NCBI GenBank assembly: GCA_038849555.1
Contig: JAWCMT010000044.1
Location: 1 to 10,797, forward strand
Origin: JAOAIV01 sp038849555
GTDB taxonomy: Archaea > Thermoproteota > Bathyarchaeia > Bathyarchaeales > Bathycorpusculaceae
Direction: 5' to 3'
DNA: 10,797 nt
The stretch's first letter is position 1; every line of letters begins with the position of its first letter. The translations under genes and the position numbers were made by a program. The notes beneath the pieces were generated by a model, which did not search any database, was not told where the DNA came from, and saw nothing but the letters and a program-made list of their open reading frames with translations. Shown here one piece after another: positions 1 through 6,429 of this stretch.

Positions 1-986
1 CCATTCTAATACTTTTCACAACTGGCGTGCAGTTTGATGCCTCATCCTTCTGGAAGTTAGGCAAAACAGCTTTTCTAACAACTACAATCGGAGTCATTCT
101 ATCCATTTTGCTTGGCTATGGCGTGGGGTTAGCGTTAGGTTTCTCGTGGCAAGCCGCGTTTCTCTTAGGAGCCGTTTTGGCGCCCAGCGGAACAAGCGTG
201 GTAGCGGCAATGCTCAGCTACGAGGGCATTGTCGAAACAAAAATTGGCTCCACCCTGCTTACCGCAATTATACTCGACGACATTGAAGGCATCCTGATAC
301 TTACAATAGCCTTAAGCACAATCACTGAAGGCACATTTTCCGCGTCAAGCCTAATCAGCATCGCCTTTGTCGCCGCACTGTTTATTTTCGTGTCCATTTA
401 CATTGGCAGCAAAATCTTGCCATTTGTAATAAAACAGTTACAGGGATTCGTCTCCGACGAGTTTCTCTTCATAATTCTTCTCGGTTTAGGCTTAATGCTG
501 GCTTTCGCTTCAACCATGTTTGGCTTGTCTGCCATAACAGGCGCTTTCATAATGGGCGCCATAATTCCCTACCCAAGAATTGGCGAGAAACTTGCAGAAA
601 AAATCTCCATGATGAAGGAACTTTTCGCCGCCATATTCTTCACCAGTATAGGCCTCGCAATCAACCCGATAGGCATGGTAACCGTCCTTCCAGCAGGCTT
701 AATCATCCTTGGAACCGCAATTTTCGCACGGTTAATTGGAGGCTTAATAGGTGGCCATGCCGCTGGTTTCCGCGGCAAAACTTTATGGACAGTAACTGTT
801 GGGCTGGCTGTAAGAGCGGAAATGTCGTTCATAATCGCCTATGAAGGAGTAGCTACGGGAATAGTGCCTGCAAACTTCTTAACGCTAACGGCAATCGCAG
901 TCATCGGCTCGATGATAATTGTTCTCCCGCTTTTCTCAAAGCTAATCAAAAACAATCAGGAGCAGCAAGCCACAGAAGGAGCATAA
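1..986 (+). CDS. Kef/NapA-like cation:proton antiporter, membrane domain (5' end outside window)
   Basis: An integral membrane antiporter of the monovalent cation:proton antiporter-2 type, expected to exchange Na+ or K+ for H+ across the cytoplasmic membrane. The frame is open from position 3 to the TAA at 984-986 and has no start in a credible family position, so the gene begins upstream. The visible ~327 residues are a chain of hydrophobic helices. Counting from the GTG at 27, the family signatures are LAPSGTSVVAAML at about 51-63 and the ion-binding pair in IILDDIEGI at about 81-89. Near the C-terminus RAEMSFI resembles the RGEFAF motif of Kef proteins. An Asp-Asp pair rather than Gln-Asp points to the electrogenic NapA-like group; this is an inference. 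The protein stops right after the last helix with a short polar tail, so there is no C-terminal TrkA-N/RCK regulatory domain as in KefB/KefC. mgsA follows on the same strand after about 180 bp. The family is fairly sure; the transported ion is unknown. Confidence 0.88.
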   Translation, partial: ILILFTTGVQFDASSFWKLGKTAFLTTTIGVILSILLGYGVGLALGFSWQAAFLLGAVLAPSGTSVVAAMLSYEGIVETKIGSTLLTAIILDDIEGILILTIALSTITEGTFSASSLISIAFVAALFIFVSIYIGSKILPFVIKQLQGFVSDEFLFIILLGLGLMLAFASTMFGLSAITGAFIMGAIIPYPRIGEKLAEKISMMKELFAAIFFTSIGLAINPIGMVTVLPAGLIILGTAIFARLIGGLIGGHAAGFRGKTLWTVTVGLAVRAEMSFIIAYEGVATGIVPANFLTLTAIAVIGSMIIVLPLFSKLIKNNQEQQATEGA

Positions 987-1011
987 ACGGCGCGCAGCTT
1001 CGCCATGTGGC

Positions 1012-1029
1012 GGTTCTCAACTGAGAACC
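1012..1029. repeat. 18-bp palindrome downstream of the antiporter gene
   Basis: GGTTCTCA and TGAGAACC form two perfect 8-bp arms around a central AC, 25 bases after the antiporter stop codon. As RNA it would fold into a 7-bp stem with an AACT tetraloop, and flanking TGT/ACA could extend the stem past a bulge. No T-tract follows, so a classical terminator is unlikely. It could be a 3' end stabilising hairpin or a protein-binding site upstream of mgsA. The symmetry is seen directly; the role is unknown. Confidence 0.45.
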
Positions 1030-1092
1030 ACAAAATGGAAAACGCATGCTACACTCTTCTTACGAAGCCGAAACCGCATCTAATCATAGCAG

Positions 1093-1103
1093 TAAATATT
1101 TTA
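1093..1103 (+). promoter_or_regulatory. Possible TATA box for mgsA
   Basis: The AT-rich stretch TAAATATTTTA lies about 70 bases before the mgsA start and resembles an archaeal TATA element. Archaeal spacing would put the transcription start near 1124-1130. A second AT-rich run around 1113-1120 would give a shorter leader. Either fits a leader carrying the AGGAG site at 1152-1156. This is weak evidence based on composition and spacing only. Confidence 0.35.
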
Positions 1104-1166
1104 TTTTGGAAATTGTTATAGCAAGCCTTCTATAATCAAAGCTCCAAAGTTAGGAGAACCGAAATC

Positions 1167-1631
1167 ATGGTTAATAAAATAGCTATTATGAGCCGAAAAA
1201 AGAGAATCGCGCTTATAGCGCATGATAATAAGAAAGAAGATTTGCTTGACTGGGTTAAATTTAACCGGGGTACTTTGCTCCAGCATGAGCTTTGCGCTAC
1301 GGGAACCACGGGCAAACTTTTAGAAAAAGAGTTAGGCGCTAAAATAACCATCTTCGAAAGCGGCCCTTTAGGCGGTGACCAGCAAATAGGCGCGCGCATA
1401 GCGGAAGGATGCATAGACTTCCTAATTTTCTTCTGGGATCCGCTGTCGCCTCTGCCGCATGACCCAGACATTAAGGCGCTACTGCGCATCGCCGTAGTCT
1501 GGAACATACCAATAGCCTGCAACAGAGCCTCCGCCGACTTCCTAATATCCTCGCCACTAATGAACCAAGAATACCCCAGAATCCTGCCGGATTATGAAGG
1601 ATACAAGCAAAGATTCAGAAGCCAGTATTAA
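1167..1631 (+). CDS. mgsA: Methylglyoxal synthase
   Basis: Converts dihydroxyacetone phosphate to methylglyoxal and phosphate in the cytoplasm, a bypass of lower glycolysis that releases phosphate when sugar phosphates build up. The 154-residue product matches the usual family length (152 in E. coli) and the numbering falls in register. Visible motifs are AHDNKK with His19, Asp20 and Lys23, the phosphate-binding loop ATGTTGK at 44-50, SGPLGGDQQ with catalytic Asp71, FFWDP with Asp91, and PHDPD with His98 and Asp101. The ATG at 1167 is chosen because AGGAG at 1152-1156 sits 10 bases before it and because it gives the E. coli register; Met8 (1188) is a less likely alternative. The 3' end overlaps the convergent rqcH gene by 17 bp. 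Recognition is near certain. From general knowledge, the enzyme is mainly bacterial and patchy in archaea, so transfer from bacteria is possible but cannot be shown here. Confidence 0.96.
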   Translation: MVNKIAIMSRKKRIALIAHDNKKEDLLDWVKFNRGTLLQHELCATGTTGKLLEKELGAKITIFESGPLGGDQQIGARIAEGCIDFLIFFWDPLSPLPHDPDIKALLRIAVVWNIPIACNRASADFLISSPLMNQEYPRILPDYEGYKQRFRSQY

Positions 1632-3666
1632 TCAAAGTGCCTTTATTGTAGGGGACAAATTCCCTGATCTGCTCTATTGATGCCTTGCCGACTTTTTCAC
1701 GCTGCTCCTTCGGCAACTTAGCCATCAAAGCCTGCAGAACCCGCTTAAGAAACTCTTTCCCCGAAAAATCTCCCGGCACAACCGTAACGTAAGCTTTCGT
1801 TTGGGCTTTAACCGCGTCTAACGGACCGCCTACGAACCTTGTTTCTCCGTCTTCAGTTACTCCTATGGCAACCCTAAGCGGCACACCACGCATCCAGTTG
1901 CGCTTTCCGCTGACTGCAAAAGCGCCATGCGGCACGTACTCGCCTGAAGGGCCACTTTTGCTTAGCTGATCGGGCTTAACCCAGTAAACATCCACTGCCA
2001 CGGCGCCTTCACGCCAAGCCCGGGAAAGTGCAGCCGCGAACTCGCCTGCCTCACGAAGCGCTTGCTCAGTCGGCGCTTTGCCGTCAGTTTTAACCACAAC
2101 GAATGGGGCGCCGGCAACGTCTGCGTGGAAAACTGCATCTTCCGCGGAGGCGTACTTTTTGACGAGAACTTCGTTGCTGACGGCGTCTTTACCTGCTACC
2201 ACCAGAAACCCGTCTGATGACTTGAACCAGCGGAATTTTTCATACCACTCTTTGCGCGTTACCTTACGCTTAACAAGCTGCTCCAAGAGTTCCTGCGGCT
2301 TATGAGCCTTCAGCGCCTCTGCGTCGCTGAGACGCTGCTCAATCTCCGCCAGCTTTCTACGGGACTCTTCTAGAGCGGTTAAGGCGCCAGCGGATTTCTG
2401 CTTAGCTTTTTTGCCCCGCTCATAATACTCGGCTGCGTTCTCAAACAATGTTTTACGCAGATTCAGGCTGAACCGCAGCGTGTCTACGCAGACGTTAACC
2501 ATAAGGTTCCGCTCATCAAAAGACTCGATGAGCGCTTCAGGTGTTCTGCCAGACTTTTTAGCGGCTGAAATTTCTGCAATAAGCTCTTTCCAGTCGCGGT
2601 TTTCCATCTTGGCTGCTGTAAATTTTTCCAAAAGATTTTGAAGCTCACTTGAATGCGCATAAATCACCTCGCCGATGCGTCTATTAAGTTTCGCCTTAGC
2701 TTCAGCATCATGCAAAGCTTGCTCCTGCTCGGCGATTACCCGCTTAAGACGATTTGCTTCTTGCTTTAGCTTTTCAACCTGCGTGCTCGCTGCGGCCTGC
2801 TCAGCCGCGGTGACTTTAAGATAAAACTCGTCTAATGCCTCGTTGAAACTGCTGTAACGCTGACACTGAAACGTTTCATAACGTTTAAGCTTGAACGGCA
2901 CGACATCAAGAAAACTGCCATCCTCGGCCAGAACTATTCTTGGCTCCGTCTTGGAGGCTGAAACAGCTGAAAGTAAACTTTGAAGCGCAGTGTACACGGC
3001 TTTAAGCTCGGACGCTGCTAGCGAATTGCAGAGCTTGGTTTTTTCAACATTCGCCCTAAGCAGAATCTCCTCAGCGTAGAAGCCGCCTACTCCGAGGAGG
3101 CGGGCCAGCGCCCTGACAACCTCCACATCGCCAAGGCCCTTCAACGATTGGGTAAGCTCGTCTTCTGTTACTTTAAACGGGTTCTTGCCGGCTGAAGGCG
3201 GAAACTGGAAAAGCTCGTTTCTGAGGATGTTGCGGTCGCGCATGCGCTTGAAGATTAAAGCTTGTAGTATCTCGCCTTTTTCTCCTGTTAGGATTATGTT
3301 GCCTTCACCGAAAAGCTCCAAGATAAGGCGGAGTACGCCATCTTTTGTTTTGAAGTGTATGATAGCGATTCTTTCAAATTCATGCTGTTCAGCGTCAGCT
3401 ACCCAAGCACCACGCAGATGCTTCCGCAAAGCCATGCAGAACGCCGGCGGAACTTGAGGTGGCTCAAAAGCGTAAGCGGTTAAGTGGAGCCGTTCTCCAG
3501 CTTCGATGATTAGGCGTAGCGGCGGCTGCTCTGCCTTATGCAGTTTAAACAGCAGCGTTTTGGCGTCAAACTGGTAAATGTTGTTAACTCGGGCGTTCGC
3601 TATTGCTTTCTTCAGTTCATTAATTACGACGGCAACGTCGAAGCTTGAGAATTCCTTCTTACGCAA
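1615..3666 (-). CDS. rqcH: NFACT-family ribosome quality control protein RqcH (Rqc2/NEMF homologue)
   Basis: Binds large ribosomal subunits carrying stalled peptidyl-tRNA and, in studied relatives, directs C-terminal tailing of the nascent chain. The 683 residues show the full archaeal architecture. They comprise an NFACT-N domain (about 1-165, with Asp10 in SSFDV), a helix-hairpin-helix region (about 170-210, LLGVGGFYAEEILLRA), two long charged coiled-coil helices (about 284-347 and 414-457), and an NFACT-R domain (about 474-590). Typical NFACT-R strings are WYEKFRWF, SSDGFLVV, HADVAGAP, YWVKPDQ and PSGEY. The residue matching Asp98 of yeast Rqc2 appears to be Glu98, followed by the conserved Arg99. 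The start is the TTG at 3666: the frame upstream reaches a TAA with no ATG or GTG, and GGTGAG (3676-3681) lies 9 bases before the TTG. It lies 95 bp downstream of the kinase gene on the same strand and converges on mgsA. Confidence 0.95.
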   Translation of the reverse strand: MRKKEFSSFDVAVVINELKKAIANARVNNIYQFDAKTLLFKLHKAEQPPLRLIIEAGERLHLTAYAFEPPQVPPAFCMALRKHLRGAWVADAEQHEFERIAIIHFKTKDGVLRLILELFGEGNIILTGEKGEILQALIFKRMRDRNILRNELFQFPPSAGKNPFKVTEDELTQSLKGLGDVEVVRALARLLGVGGFYAEEILLRANVEKTKLCNSLAASELKAVYTALQSLLSAVSASKTEPRIVLAEDGSFLDVVPFKLKRYETFQCQRYSSFNEALDEFYLKVTAAEQAAASTQVEKLKQEANRLKRVIAEQEQALHDAEAKAKLNRRIGEVIYAHSSELQNLLEKFTAAKMENRDWKELIAEISAAKKSGRTPEALIESFDERNLMVNVCVDTLRFSLNLRKTLFENAAEYYERGKKAKQKSAGALTALEESRRKLAEIEQRLSDAEALKAHKPQELLEQLVKRKVTRKEWYEKFRWFKSSDGFLVVAGKDAVSNEVLVKKYASAEDAVFHADVAGAPFVVVKTDGKAPTEQALREAGEFAAALSRAWREGAVAVDVYWVKPDQLSKSGPSGEYVPHGAFAVSGKRNWMRGVPLRVAIGVTEDGETRFVGGPLDAVKAQTKAYVTVVPGDFSGKEFLKRVLQALMAKLPKEQREKVGKASIEQIREFVPYNKGTLINTGF

Positions 3667-3675
3667 AGAGTTCCG

Positions 3676-3681
3676 CTCACC
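3676..3681 (-). promoter_or_regulatory. Shine-Dalgarno site that fixes the TTG start of rqcH
   Basis: On the minus strand GGTGAG complements the archaeal 16S rRNA tail and sits 9 bases upstream of TTG. It selects this rare start codon, as no ATG or GTG exists in frame between it and the upstream stop codon. Confidence 0.7.
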
Positions 3682-3710
3682 ATAATCTGAAGTTTAATTG
3701 TGCAAACTAC

Positions 3711-3722
3711 AAAATAAATTCG
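3711..3722 (-). promoter_or_regulatory. Possible TATA box for rqcH
   Basis: In the 95-bp gap after the kinase gene, the minus strand reads AATTTATTTTG, an AT-rich element about 50 bases before the rqcH TTG. Normal archaeal spacing would start transcription near 3690, leaving a leader of about 25 bases that holds the GGTGAG site. rqcH could therefore be transcribed separately from the kinase. The support is composition and spacing only. Confidence 0.3.
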
Positions 3723-3761
3723 CTGATTAAATTCAGTGGTTCATGAAAAATTGCGCTGACG

Positions 3762-5459
3762 CTACTCCAATTTTGGCTCTATGGGCAGGGTTATTGTGAA
3801 GGTTGTTCCTTTGTTTTGCACACTTTCCACGGAGATTGTTCCCCCGTGAGCCTCCACTATGCGTTTGCATATGGATAGCCCTAAACCCATACCACGTGCT
3901 TTCGTGGTGAAAAGCGGCTCGAAAATTCGCTTAAGATGCTTTTCAGAGATGCCCATTCCAGTATCAGCGAAGACAAATTTAACGTTACCATTAACATTTT
4001 CACTATTTATCGCAAGTTGCCCGCCCTTGGGCATTGCGTCAATAGCGTTTTTAATTAGGTTGATGAATACCCGTTTCATCTTGTCTACGTCAACATTAAT
4101 TTTTAGCGTTTCCTGTGTAGAGTCGATTAGCTGGATGTTTTTTGGAATAGCGACATGCGATAAAGCTTCAGTAACCAATGACTTAGGCGTGGTTTCTCTT
4201 AAGTCCAACCTAATTGCTGTGGAATATTCAAGCAGGTCGTTGATGATTTTGTTGGAGTATTGCACATCCTTTTCGATTACTTCAAGCATCTCCTGACCTT
4301 TCTCATCCATAAGGGAACCATATTTTTTCTTCAGATATTGTGCAGCGCTTGAAATTCCAGTTAGCGGGTTCCGCAGATCATGACCAACCATCGCGGCTAA
4401 TTCTCTTATGGCCTTGTTTCTTTCGTTCATTGTGTTATCTATTGCATCTGCCAAAAGAGAAATCTCATCGCCACTATCCCACGAGAGACTCTCAGAAAGA
4501 TTTCGGCTTGACCCCATCTTTTTTACGCCGACAACAAGGCGCTCTATTCGAGTTAAAACGCCTCTTTCAATAAGTAAAGTTGCTATTATCACAATAATAA
4601 TTATTGAAATCGCCACGAAAATGACGAAGAAGAATAAGCTATTCAAAGCTTGCTTATAGAAATCTCTGGGCGTATCTACTCTCATTGTAAGCACAAAGTT
4701 CCCATATGCATCTTTTATAACGGCATATCCACCCATGTAATCGTTGCTTATTGGGATAGTGTAAATGGGTACATCCTCGAAGAATGAGGACGAATGCAGC
4801 GATTGGAAGTCTATCCTGTTCTCCGAGTTATTGAAGGAGGTAATAGACAGTGGCAGCAGAACCGATTCTGCTAACTCTTCAACTGCCCTGGAGTCGAGAA
4901 AACGGCCTATAATCAAGGCGCCTCGAATTGGGCCGTCACGTTGACTTGTAACTATTGGGTGAGAAGCGATTAGCAGCGGCATCTCTTGTAAATGAACTAT
5001 CCCTGTTATGCCATTTTCTGGGTCGGTGTGATTCCAGAGGAGACCGTTTGTGGAAAGTAAATTTAAAAAGTCCTGCGGAACTGGAATTTCGCTTGAATTG
5101 GTAAGATTGAATGCCTTACTGTAGACGATTTGCCCCTGTGAGTTTATGAAAATCATCATGTTAACTTCTAAATTCGCAAAAGTTTCGTCAACAAGATTGG
5201 ATTCTTTATATTTTTCGTTTGCATCTTGTATGAAAATGTATGTGTCATCCCATGCAGCCCAATCTCGCACAGTGCTATCCAGTTCAGATAGCATGTTTGC
5301 TAAAGCGCTGAGGCCACGCTTTACATTCGACTCAGCCACCTGCATTTCCATTGTCGTAAAACTGTCTAGCAGAATTAATTTAGCACCAGCAAGCATTATC
5401 ACGATAATAATTATTGGCGTGATTGTCATTGCAAGCATGGTTTTCCTACGTAAATTCAT
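3762..5459 (-). CDS. Membrane sensor histidine kinase with CHASE4-like sensor domain
   Basis: A 565-residue two-component sensor kinase. The N-terminus has a short basic stretch and a membrane helix (about 9-31). The extracytoplasmic domain (about 32-270) carries VRDWAAWDDTYIFI near 64-77, the hallmark of CHASE4 sensors. A second helix (about 274-297), a HAMP-like linker (about 298-350) and the kinase core follow. The kinase core has the H-box MVGHDLRNPL with phospho-acceptor His360, the N-box NLIKNAIDA (about 467-475), the G1 box ADTGMGIS with Asp499, the F-box IFEPLFTT (512-519) and the G2 box GMGLGLS (523-529). All ATP-binding boxes look intact. No response regulator is visible within the window, so it is an orphan here. 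The ATG at 5459 is used. No clear Shine-Dalgarno site precedes it, and an AT-rich box centred about 23 bases upstream could give a leaderless transcript. The signal sensed is unknown. Confidence 0.93.
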   Translation of the reverse strand: MNLRRKTMLAMTITPIIIIVIMLAGAKLILLDSFTTMEMQVAESNVKRGLSALANMLSELDSTVRDWAAWDDTYIFIQDANEKYKESNLVDETFANLEVNMMIFINSQGQIVYSKAFNLTNSSEIPVPQDFLNLLSTNGLLWNHTDPENGITGIVHLQEMPLLIASHPIVTSQRDGPIRGALIIGRFLDSRAVEELAESVLLPLSITSFNNSENRIDFQSLHSSSFFEDVPIYTIPISNDYMGGYAVIKDAYGNFVLTMRVDTPRDFYKQALNSLFFFVIFVAISIIIIVIIATLLIERGVLTRIERLVVGVKKMGSSRNLSESLSWDSGDEISLLADAIDNTMNERNKAIRELAAMVGHDLRNPLTGISSAAQYLKKKYGSLMDEKGQEMLEVIEKDVQYSNKIINDLLEYSTAIRLDLRETTPKSLVTEALSHVAIPKNIQLIDSTQETLKINVDVDKMKRVFINLIKNAIDAMPKGGQLAINSENVNGNVKFVFADTGMGISEKHLKRIFEPLFTTKARGMGLGLSICKRIVEAHGGTISVESVQNKGTTFTITLPIEPKLE

Positions 5460-5474
5460 GAGTTCTTCGCCGTG

Positions 5475-5488
5475 TTTTAATTAATAAT
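5475..5488 (-). promoter_or_regulatory. Possible TATA box giving a leaderless kinase mRNA
   Basis: The minus strand reads ATTATTAATTAAAA, centred about 23 bases before the kinase ATG and with no good ribosome-binding site between. This matches the spacing of leaderless archaeal transcripts. An alternative TATA element for the same gene lies at 5534-5551, which would give a leader of about 55 bases. Confidence 0.4.
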
Positions 5489-5533
5489 CACACTCGATGA
5501 GAGCCTCCGAGCACTCAGAATCTCGGTTAGGGC

Positions 5534-5551
5534 CTATTTTATAAAACGCTT
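5534..5551 (-). promoter_or_regulatory. Left arm of inverted promoter-like repeat (toward kinase gene)
   Basis: Read on the minus strand, AAGCGTTTTATAAAATAG contains an excellent TATA element (TTTATAAAAT-like) pointing toward the kinase. It matches the right arm at 5602-5619 in 17 of 18 positions, in inverted orientation with 50 bp between them. It may be one of two matched divergent promoters, or half of an operator that covers both. The match is seen directly; the role is inferred. Confidence 0.55.
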
Positions 5552-5601
5552 ATGAACATTAGATAAATATTACAGCGCATCATGAGGGTGTCAAGCGGCA
5601 G

Positions 5602-5619
5602 AAGCGATTTATAAAATAG
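5602..5619 (+). promoter_or_regulatory. Right arm of inverted promoter-like repeat, probable TATA box for the small membrane protein
   Basis: AAGCGATTTATAAAATAG contains TTTATAAAAT about 60 bases before the ATG at 5672. Normal archaeal spacing gives a transcription start near 5638 and a leader of about 33 bases. It differs from the inverted left arm at one position. A short palindrome, ACATT-TT-AATGT (5622-5633), follows directly, between the TATA element and the expected start, where a repressor could bind. Confidence 0.55.
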
Positions 5620-5651
5620 ACACATTTTAATGTAGGTTCAAAAATATAGAG

Positions 5652-5665
5652 TCCGCAAGGGCGGA
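5652..5665 (+). promoter_or_regulatory. Small hairpin overlapping the ribosome-binding region of the 5672 gene
   Basis: TCCGC and GCGGA form a perfect 5-bp stem around AAGG, ending 6 bases before the ATG. The GGGCGGAT stretch inside it is the only Shine-Dalgarno-like sequence for this start, so folding could limit translation. The structure is short and may be chance. Confidence 0.3.
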
Positions 5666-5671
5666 TGTTAC

Positions 5672-5962
5672 ATGAAACCATTAGCGATAATCTACTGGAG
5701 TAGGCTGGTATTAGGCGTTATTGCCGCGGTAATCAGCGCGTTTGTAGCTACAATGCAGGATGCGGCTTCGTTAAGTGCATTCATGAACGGTGTAACAATA
5801 GCTTTGCTAGTCTACTTAATCTCGTACTACGTGTTTAAGGCTAAATTTTATAGTAAAGTAGAAAAGCAAACAAAAATCATGAGTATGGGCATAGGAATAT
5901 ACTTCATTTCATGGCTAGTCTTCTTTATACTAACCTACTCTATCCTAACCGGGCAGCTTTAG
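5672..5962 (+). CDS. Small three-helix membrane protein, possibly EMC6-like
   Basis: A 96-residue membrane protein with three predicted helices (about 5-28, 34-56 and 70-93). A basic loop with the string KVEKQTK joins helices 2 and 3. The first helix begins with YWSRLVLG and the last reads MGIGIYFISWLVFFILTYS. The length, three-helix layout and the pattern G-x-G-x-Y/F-x-x-W/V-x-F-x-x-L-Y in the last helix recall EMC6, the small core subunit of the ER membrane protein insertase complex. This is pattern memory only, with no alignment behind it. Its own promoter-like element lies upstream, and it converges on the gene ending at 5975 with 12 bp between the ends. The gene is very likely real; the function is unassigned. 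Confidence 0.82.
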   Translation: MKPLAIIYWSRLVLGVIAAVISAFVATMQDAASLSAFMNGVTIALLVYLISYYVFKAKFYSKVEKQTKIMSMGIGIYFISWLVFFILTYSILTGQL

Positions 5963-5974
5963 TCGCTGACGGGC

Positions 5975-6427
5975 CTATGGCTCTTTACCTTCCCTTAAGA
6001 AATTCGCGATTGTAGCTTGGTTTTTATCGCTTTTCAGCGTTTCTATTTTTGTCTTTTCATCGCCCGAACTGTTCTGTACGCCTGGGACGCTCATCCGGCT
6101 TAGGATGCGCATGCAGTCAGCCCAGGCGGAGAAGTAGCCGCGGTCAAAATCGCCGTGAAGCCCGTTCCGCATGTGATCCAGAAACTCGCGCCTGTATCTA
6201 TGTAGGGCTTCTGTGTCGCTTAAATCCAGCTTGGTAAAGAAGGCATACGAGTCATCATTGTTTTTCCTTGAAAGATACATACCATATAATGCTCTGAAAT
6301 AGCCTCTGTTCCACTCTGTCTTCTGCATTTTCTGCTTAAGCCGCTCCAGCTCCCGCGCTGCCTCTGTGAACTGCCTATTGACCAGCAGCTGGAAGTACCT
6401 GGTAACTAAAGCTTGGGGGATAGGCAT
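5975..6427 (-). CDS. Uncharacterised protein in operon with radA
   Basis: A soluble, charged, mostly helical protein of 150 residues that I do not recognise. Its ATG lies 2 bp after the radA stop codon, so it is almost certainly co-transcribed and probably translated by coupled ribosomes. Two similar segments occur: WNRGYFRALYGMYLSR at about 39-54 and FDRGYFSAWADCMRILSR at about 94-111. They suggest an internal duplication of helical units. The N-terminal helix (about 5-35) is amphipathic. The C-terminal 35 residues are polar, probably disordered, and end in a short conserved-looking ANFLREGKEP. There are no membrane segments and no visible metal or nucleotide site. The position suggests a role with RadA in recombination or its control; this is inference from the operon only. 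Confidence 0.8.
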   Translation of the reverse strand: MPIPQALVTRYFQLLVNRQFTEAARELERLKQKMQKTEWNRGYFRALYGMYLSRKNNDDSYAFFTKLDLSDTEALHRYRREFLDHMRNGLHGDFDRGYFSAWADCMRILSRMSVPGVQNSSGDEKTKIETLKSDKNQATIANFLREGKEP

Positions 6428-6429
6428 AT

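Noticed and set aside
569..832. A minus-strand frame of 87 codons opposite the antiporter
   Set aside because: It lies fully within the antiporter coding region and has no family resemblance or ribosome-binding site.
1..986. Antiporter as a true KefB/KefC glutathione-gated channel
   Set aside because: The protein ends without an RCK/TrkA-N domain and has an Asp-Asp ion site instead of the Kef Gln-Asp pattern.
1136..1522. A 128-residue minus-strand frame across mgsA
   Set aside because: It is antisense to a gene with every family motif, has no recognisable domain and lacks a good start signal.
3746..3760. Short GCG/CGC stem followed by TTTTT after the kinase stop codon, as a terminator
   Set aside because: The stem is only 3 bp; the T-run alone could still act, but the support is too weak to list as a feature.
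3859..4659. Several plus-strand frames opposite the histidine kinase
   Set aside because: They mirror the kinase core, which carries all the family boxes on the minus strand.
5534..5619. Inverted repeat as the ends of a tiny mobile element
   Set aside because: Only 50 bp separate the arms, no flanking target duplication is seen, and each arm contains a TATA element at a promoter-like position.
5636..5670. T-loop-like GGTTCAAAA as part of a tRNA gene
   Set aside because: No acceptor, D or anticodon arms can be formed around it; it is leader sequence of the 5672 gene.
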